A DNA stretch of 64,000 nucleotides, taken from the NCBI GenBank assembly GCA_019639255.1, contig JAHBSF010000009.1, forward strand, positions 44,927 to 108,926. The letters are read 5' to 3'. Below the pieces are notes generated by a model. It did no database searches, was not told where the DNA came from, and worked only from the letters and a program-made list of their open reading frames with translations. Numbering within the stretch: position 1 is the stretch's first letter; each line of letters opens with the position of its first letter. The stretch is from Acidobacteriota bacterium (lineage in GTDB: Bacteria; Acidobacteriota; Blastocatellia; RBC074). The translations under genes were made by a program, and so were the position numbers. Below, in pieces: positions 61,417 to 64,000 of the stretch.

Positions 61417-63096
61417 ATTCCCCAGATCGAAGGCAAGACGCTCGGACTAAAGCCCAATCAGGTCAAACGCCTGGAGAAATTCTATCAGCGCCGCATCCCG
61501 CCGCACGAAATCATCACGCCTGAAATCGCCCGTCAGATGACGGAACTCTCGCACGAGATAGGCCGGCAGATCGGAATTCTCGTAGACAGGCGCGGCTACG
61601 TCGAACACGTAATCGTGGGCGATGCTGCGCGCATCGTCATTCCGGCGGTTGCGCGCTTCCGTCTTGCACAACAGCGTTTCAGCGGATTGCGCTGTCTTCA
61701 TACGCACCTGCGCGGCGAGCAACTGACGCAGGACGACCTGACCGATCTGGCGCTGCTTCGCCTGGACCTGATGGCCGCAATAGACGTGGATGCAAACACC
61801 GGCTTGCCGGGACTTGTGCGCGCCGCGCATCTGTTGCCCGCAACCCGAAACTCCGACGACAGCGAATCTACCGGCGCTAAAGAAACCGCCTATCGCTTTT
61901 TAGATCCCGCGCCGCCCACGCAGTTGAACGTGGATTTTCAGGAACTCATCGATTCGCTCGAAGGCGAACTCGCCCGCAACCGCGGAGCGCGCAAGGCTTC
62001 GGACACACGCGACCGCGCGCTGCTTGTAAGCGTCACGACGGAAACCGTCACCGAAGCGCGCGAATCTCTCGATGAACTGAGGGAGCTTGCCGTGTCGGGC
62101 GGACTCGTAGTCCTGGATGAAATAATCCAGCGCCGCACGGAACTCGATCCGAGGACCCTGGTCGGCAAGGGCAAGCTGGATGAAATCATCATACGCAGCC
62201 TTCAGCTCGGCGCCGATATGATCGTATTCGACCGCGAGCTTTCTCCGGGGCAGGTGCGCGCCATCAACGCAGCTACGGACCTCAAGATTCTGGACCGGTC
62301 GCAACTGATACTCGACATATTCGCGCAGCGCGCGCAAACGAGCGAGGGGCGCATTCAGGTAGAACTCGCTCAGTTGAAGTACCTGCTTCCGAGGCTCTCG
62401 GGCACGGGCGCCGAAATGTCGCGGTTGATGGGCGGGATCGGGGGGCGCGGACCAGGTGAAACAAAACTCGAAGTGGACCGGCGGCGCGTGCGCGACCGCA
62501 TAGCGCATCTCGAAACCCAACTCGTGCGCGTGCGCGCCTCACGCCAGCAGCGCCGGGCGCAGCGGCTCCGGCGGGAAATGCCGGTTGTATCGATCGTCGG
62601 ATATACAAACGCCGGAAAGAGCACGCTTCTAAACGCGCTCACCGCAAGCCGCGTGACCGCAGAACAGCGAATGTTCGCCACGCTCGACCCTACAAGCCGG
62701 CGTCTGCGCCTGCCGCACGATCAGGAAATAATCATCAACGACACCGTGGGATTCATCAGGGATCTGCCCTCGGACCTGCTTTCGGCATTCAAGGCCACGC
62801 TCGAAGAAATCGAACAGTCGGATCTGCTGATACATCTGGTGGACGCATCGAGCCTGCATCTTGAAAATCAGATGGCCTCGGTCGAACGAATTCTGGCGGA
62901 ATTGCACCTCGAACAGTTGCCCCGCCTCGTCGTATTCAACAAGATGGACCTGGCCGACAAAACCGAACTCGATACGATGTGCCGCAGGTACGGCGCGCTT
63001 GCGATTTCCGCAATCGACCGCCGCACGCTCGCCTCGCTTACAACCGAAATAAGCGAGCGCCTGTCTAATACCTCGATGAAAAAGACGGTGGCCTGA
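61417..63096 (+). CDS. hflX: GTPase HflX with probable ATT start codon
   Basis: 559 residues if started at ATT 61417, which has AAAGGAG (61403-61409) 7 nt upstream. The first ATG in frame (61537) would remove 40 residues of conserved HflX N-terminus (GKTLGLKPNQVKRLE...), and no ATG, GTG or TTG lies between the in-frame stop (61387) and it. The HflX domain (VGKGKLDEIIIRSL; FDRELSPGQVRAIN; GIGGRGPGETKLE), the G domain with Walker A GYTNAGKS (about 394-401), DTVGFIRDLP and NKMD are complete. HflX binds the 50S subunit and rescues stalled ribosomes. It stands alone, without hfq. Confidence 0.93.
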   Translation: MPQIEGKTLGLKPNQVKRLEKFYQRRIPPHEIITPEIARQMTELSHEIGRQIGILVDRRGYVEHVIVGDAARIVIPAVARFRLAQQRFSGLRCLHTHLRGEQLTQDDLTDLALLRLDLMAAIDVDANTGLPGLVRAAHLLPATRNSDDSESTGAKETAYRFLDPAPPTQLNVDFQELIDSLEGELARNRGARKASDTRDRALLVSVTTETVTEARESLDELRELAVSGGLVVLDEIIQRRTELDPRTLVGKGKLDEIIIRSLQLGADMIVFDRELSPGQVRAINAATDLKILDRSQLILDIFAQRAQTSEGRIQVELAQLKYLLPRLSGTGAEMSRLMGGIGGRGPGETKLEVDRRRVRDRIAHLETQLVRVRASRQQRRAQRLRREMPVVSIVGYTNAGKSTLLNALTASRVTAEQRMFATLDPTSRRLRLPHDQEIIINDTVGFIRDLPSDLLSAFKATLEEIEQSDLLIHLVDASSLHLENQMASVERILAELHLEQLPRLVVFNKMDLADKTELDTMCRRYGALAISAIDRRTLASLTTEISERLSNTSMKKTVA

Positions 63097-63107
63097 TTTT
63101 TCAAGAT

Positions 63108-63758
63108 TCAGAGCGTCTTTCCAGCCGTAAGCCTCAGTTGCAGCTCTGCGTGGACATCGGAAAACGTCGTGTACTCATGGCACAGAATGCCTTTTGAAGC
63201 GCAGTATTCGGCAAGCGAGTGTTTTGCGAATACTTCGTCTGCTACTTCGGCGGGCGCGCGATCCGAAAGTCCGTCGCCGATAAAGACCGCGTATTGGCCG
63301 CGACGTTGAGCCTCGCGAATCGCGGCCGCCTTGTCGTGCCCGAACTCGGTGCGATCGCGGAATCGGCACTGCCAGCCCGATCCGGTATCGGGTATCAGGC
63401 GATTGGCGCGGATGTCAACGTGCCGGTAATCGTCGTGTGCAAGGAACAACTCGATTACATTCCGGAAGCCGGCGCTCAGAATCGTGAGCGGGATCTTCTC
63501 GTCGCGGCACCAGGCGGCGAAAGGCGGGAATGCAGCGTCTATGCGGACGTGCTCGCGCAGCAGCGCTACGGCGTCATCCCAGCTTGCCCGAATGCTTCGC
63601 ATTTCGGCGGCGATGCCGTCGCGCAGGGTGATGCGACCCTCGCGTATAAGGCGGCCTATGGCTTCGACCATTTGCGGGCCGCCGCCGAGGGTTTTCGACA
63701 TAAACACAAGCGTGTCGAGTTCGGTGATGGTTCCGTCGAAATCGGAAAAAATGTGCAT
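63108..63758 (-). CDS. HAD-superfamily phosphatase, MtnX/phosphoserine phosphatase-like
   Basis: 216 residues from the ATG at 63758; an ATG at 63791 would add 11 residues. The HAD motifs are DFDGTITELD (nucleophile Asp), LSAGF, a Lys in GHDKAAAI, and IGDGLSDRAPA. Length and motifs fit the MtnX/SerB-like branch, which removes phosphate from small molecules such as the methionine-salvage enol intermediate or phosphoserine. The substrate is not decided. It is convergent with hflX, with only 11 nt between. Confidence 0.88.
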   Translation of the reverse strand: MHIFSDFDGTITELDTLVFMSKTLGGGPQMVEAIGRLIREGRITLRDGIAAEMRSIRASWDDAVALLREHVRIDAAFPPFAAWCRDEKIPLTILSAGFRNVIELFLAHDDYRHVDIRANRLIPDTGSGWQCRFRDRTEFGHDKAAAIREAQRRGQYAVFIGDGLSDRAPAEVADEVFAKHSLAEYCASKGILCHEYTTFSDVHAELQLRLTAGKTL

Positions 63759-63794
63759 GCGATTTCGAGTTAGAGATTTGGTATCGTTCATGAC

Positions 63795-63902
63795 AAAACG
63801 GAAGAGAGATAACGAAACAAACGAAATGAAACGAAAATTACGGAAAAGGTGGATATTTTCGTAGTTTCCGTCTCATTTCGTTTGTTCCGTTATCTCTGTT
63901 TT
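63795..63902. repeat. ACGRAA palindrome family, copy 17
   Basis: Arms AAAACGGAAGAGAGATAACG... and ...TTCCGTTATCTCTGTTTT. It lies between two minus-strand genes, the HAD phosphatase and the gene at the window edge. Confidence 0.9.
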
Positions 63903-63949
63903 ATGTCTCGATGTCGTGTGGAGCGATTTATTGCTGCCGGGCTGACGTT

Positions 63950-64000
63950 TTATTCATCAACAATCTGCACCCCGGCCGGGGGACGAAATACGAACTGCGA
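63950..64000 (-). CDS. C-terminal end of a protein, possibly LolA-like (5' part outside window)
   Basis: Sixteen codons and a TAA stop at 63950-63952. The ending FRPPAGVQIVDE resembles the PPxGVxVVD C-terminus of the periplasmic lipoprotein carrier LolA. The evidence is too short for a firm call. Confidence 0.35.
   Translation of the reverse strand, partial: SQFVFRPPAGVQIVDE

Overview
The window looks like a chromosomal segment of an Acidobacteriota bacterium, most likely class Blastocatellia (subdivision 4). Supports: a Solibacter-type surface domain (TIGR03437-like) with IPT/TIG repeats, very large secreted DUF11 proteins, Tat-exported sugar oxidoreductase and isomerase genes (MKRRD leaders), moderately high GC and many secreted peptidases. 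The taxonomic call is an inference from protein style; there is no rRNA. No transposase, integrase, phage gene or CRISPR array was seen.

Layout. 1-8.5 kb: a sigma54 response regulator cut by the window edge, a divergent 1968-residue IPT/Kelch surface protein, and murB. 8.5-16 kb: a secreted protein of unknown function, a convergent hemC-hemD-murA operon, and a moxR-DUF58 pair. 16-19.3 kb: a strong promoter with a candidate structured RNA, then a DsbA-like thiol oxidoreductase translationally coupled to a cysteine-rich secreted protein. 19.4-31.5 kb: a PBP4-type carboxypeptidase, a Tat-exported Gfo/Idh/MocA protein, a multi-cluster radical SAM protein resembling tetraether-lipid synthases, a CpsB-type phosphatase, an active/inactive M16 peptidase pair, and an aminotransferase/omega-amidase pair. 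31.5-47.3 kb: two very large secreted proteins (2923 and 1252 residues) that end in the same uncharacterised domain, separated by an M28 peptidase and a TIM-barrel isomerase. 47.8-50.8 kb: an operon of M20 peptidase, thioesterase and quinone oxidoreductase. 50.9-51.3 kb: an initiator tRNA gene split by a group I intron. 51.4-64 kb: an acyltransferase, a PP2C phosphatase, tsaD, a class III aminotransferase, cysS, a LemA-like secreted protein, a TPR protein, hflX with a probable ATT start codon, a HAD phosphatase, and a gene end that runs off the window.

The strongest unexplained signal is a family of about twenty intergenic palindromes (roughly one per 3 kb). Each arm is a short tandem array of an ACGRAA-type core repeated every 9-10 nt, usually opening with GAGATAACGGAAC. 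They sit between convergent, co-directional and divergent genes alike. In several places they have become part of genes: they supply stop codons for six genes, a start codon for one, and apparently the whole n- and h-region of a signal peptide for the M28 peptidase. Two further palindromic element families, a 148-bp MITE-like element and a ~254-bp inverted-repeat element, also sit at gene ends.
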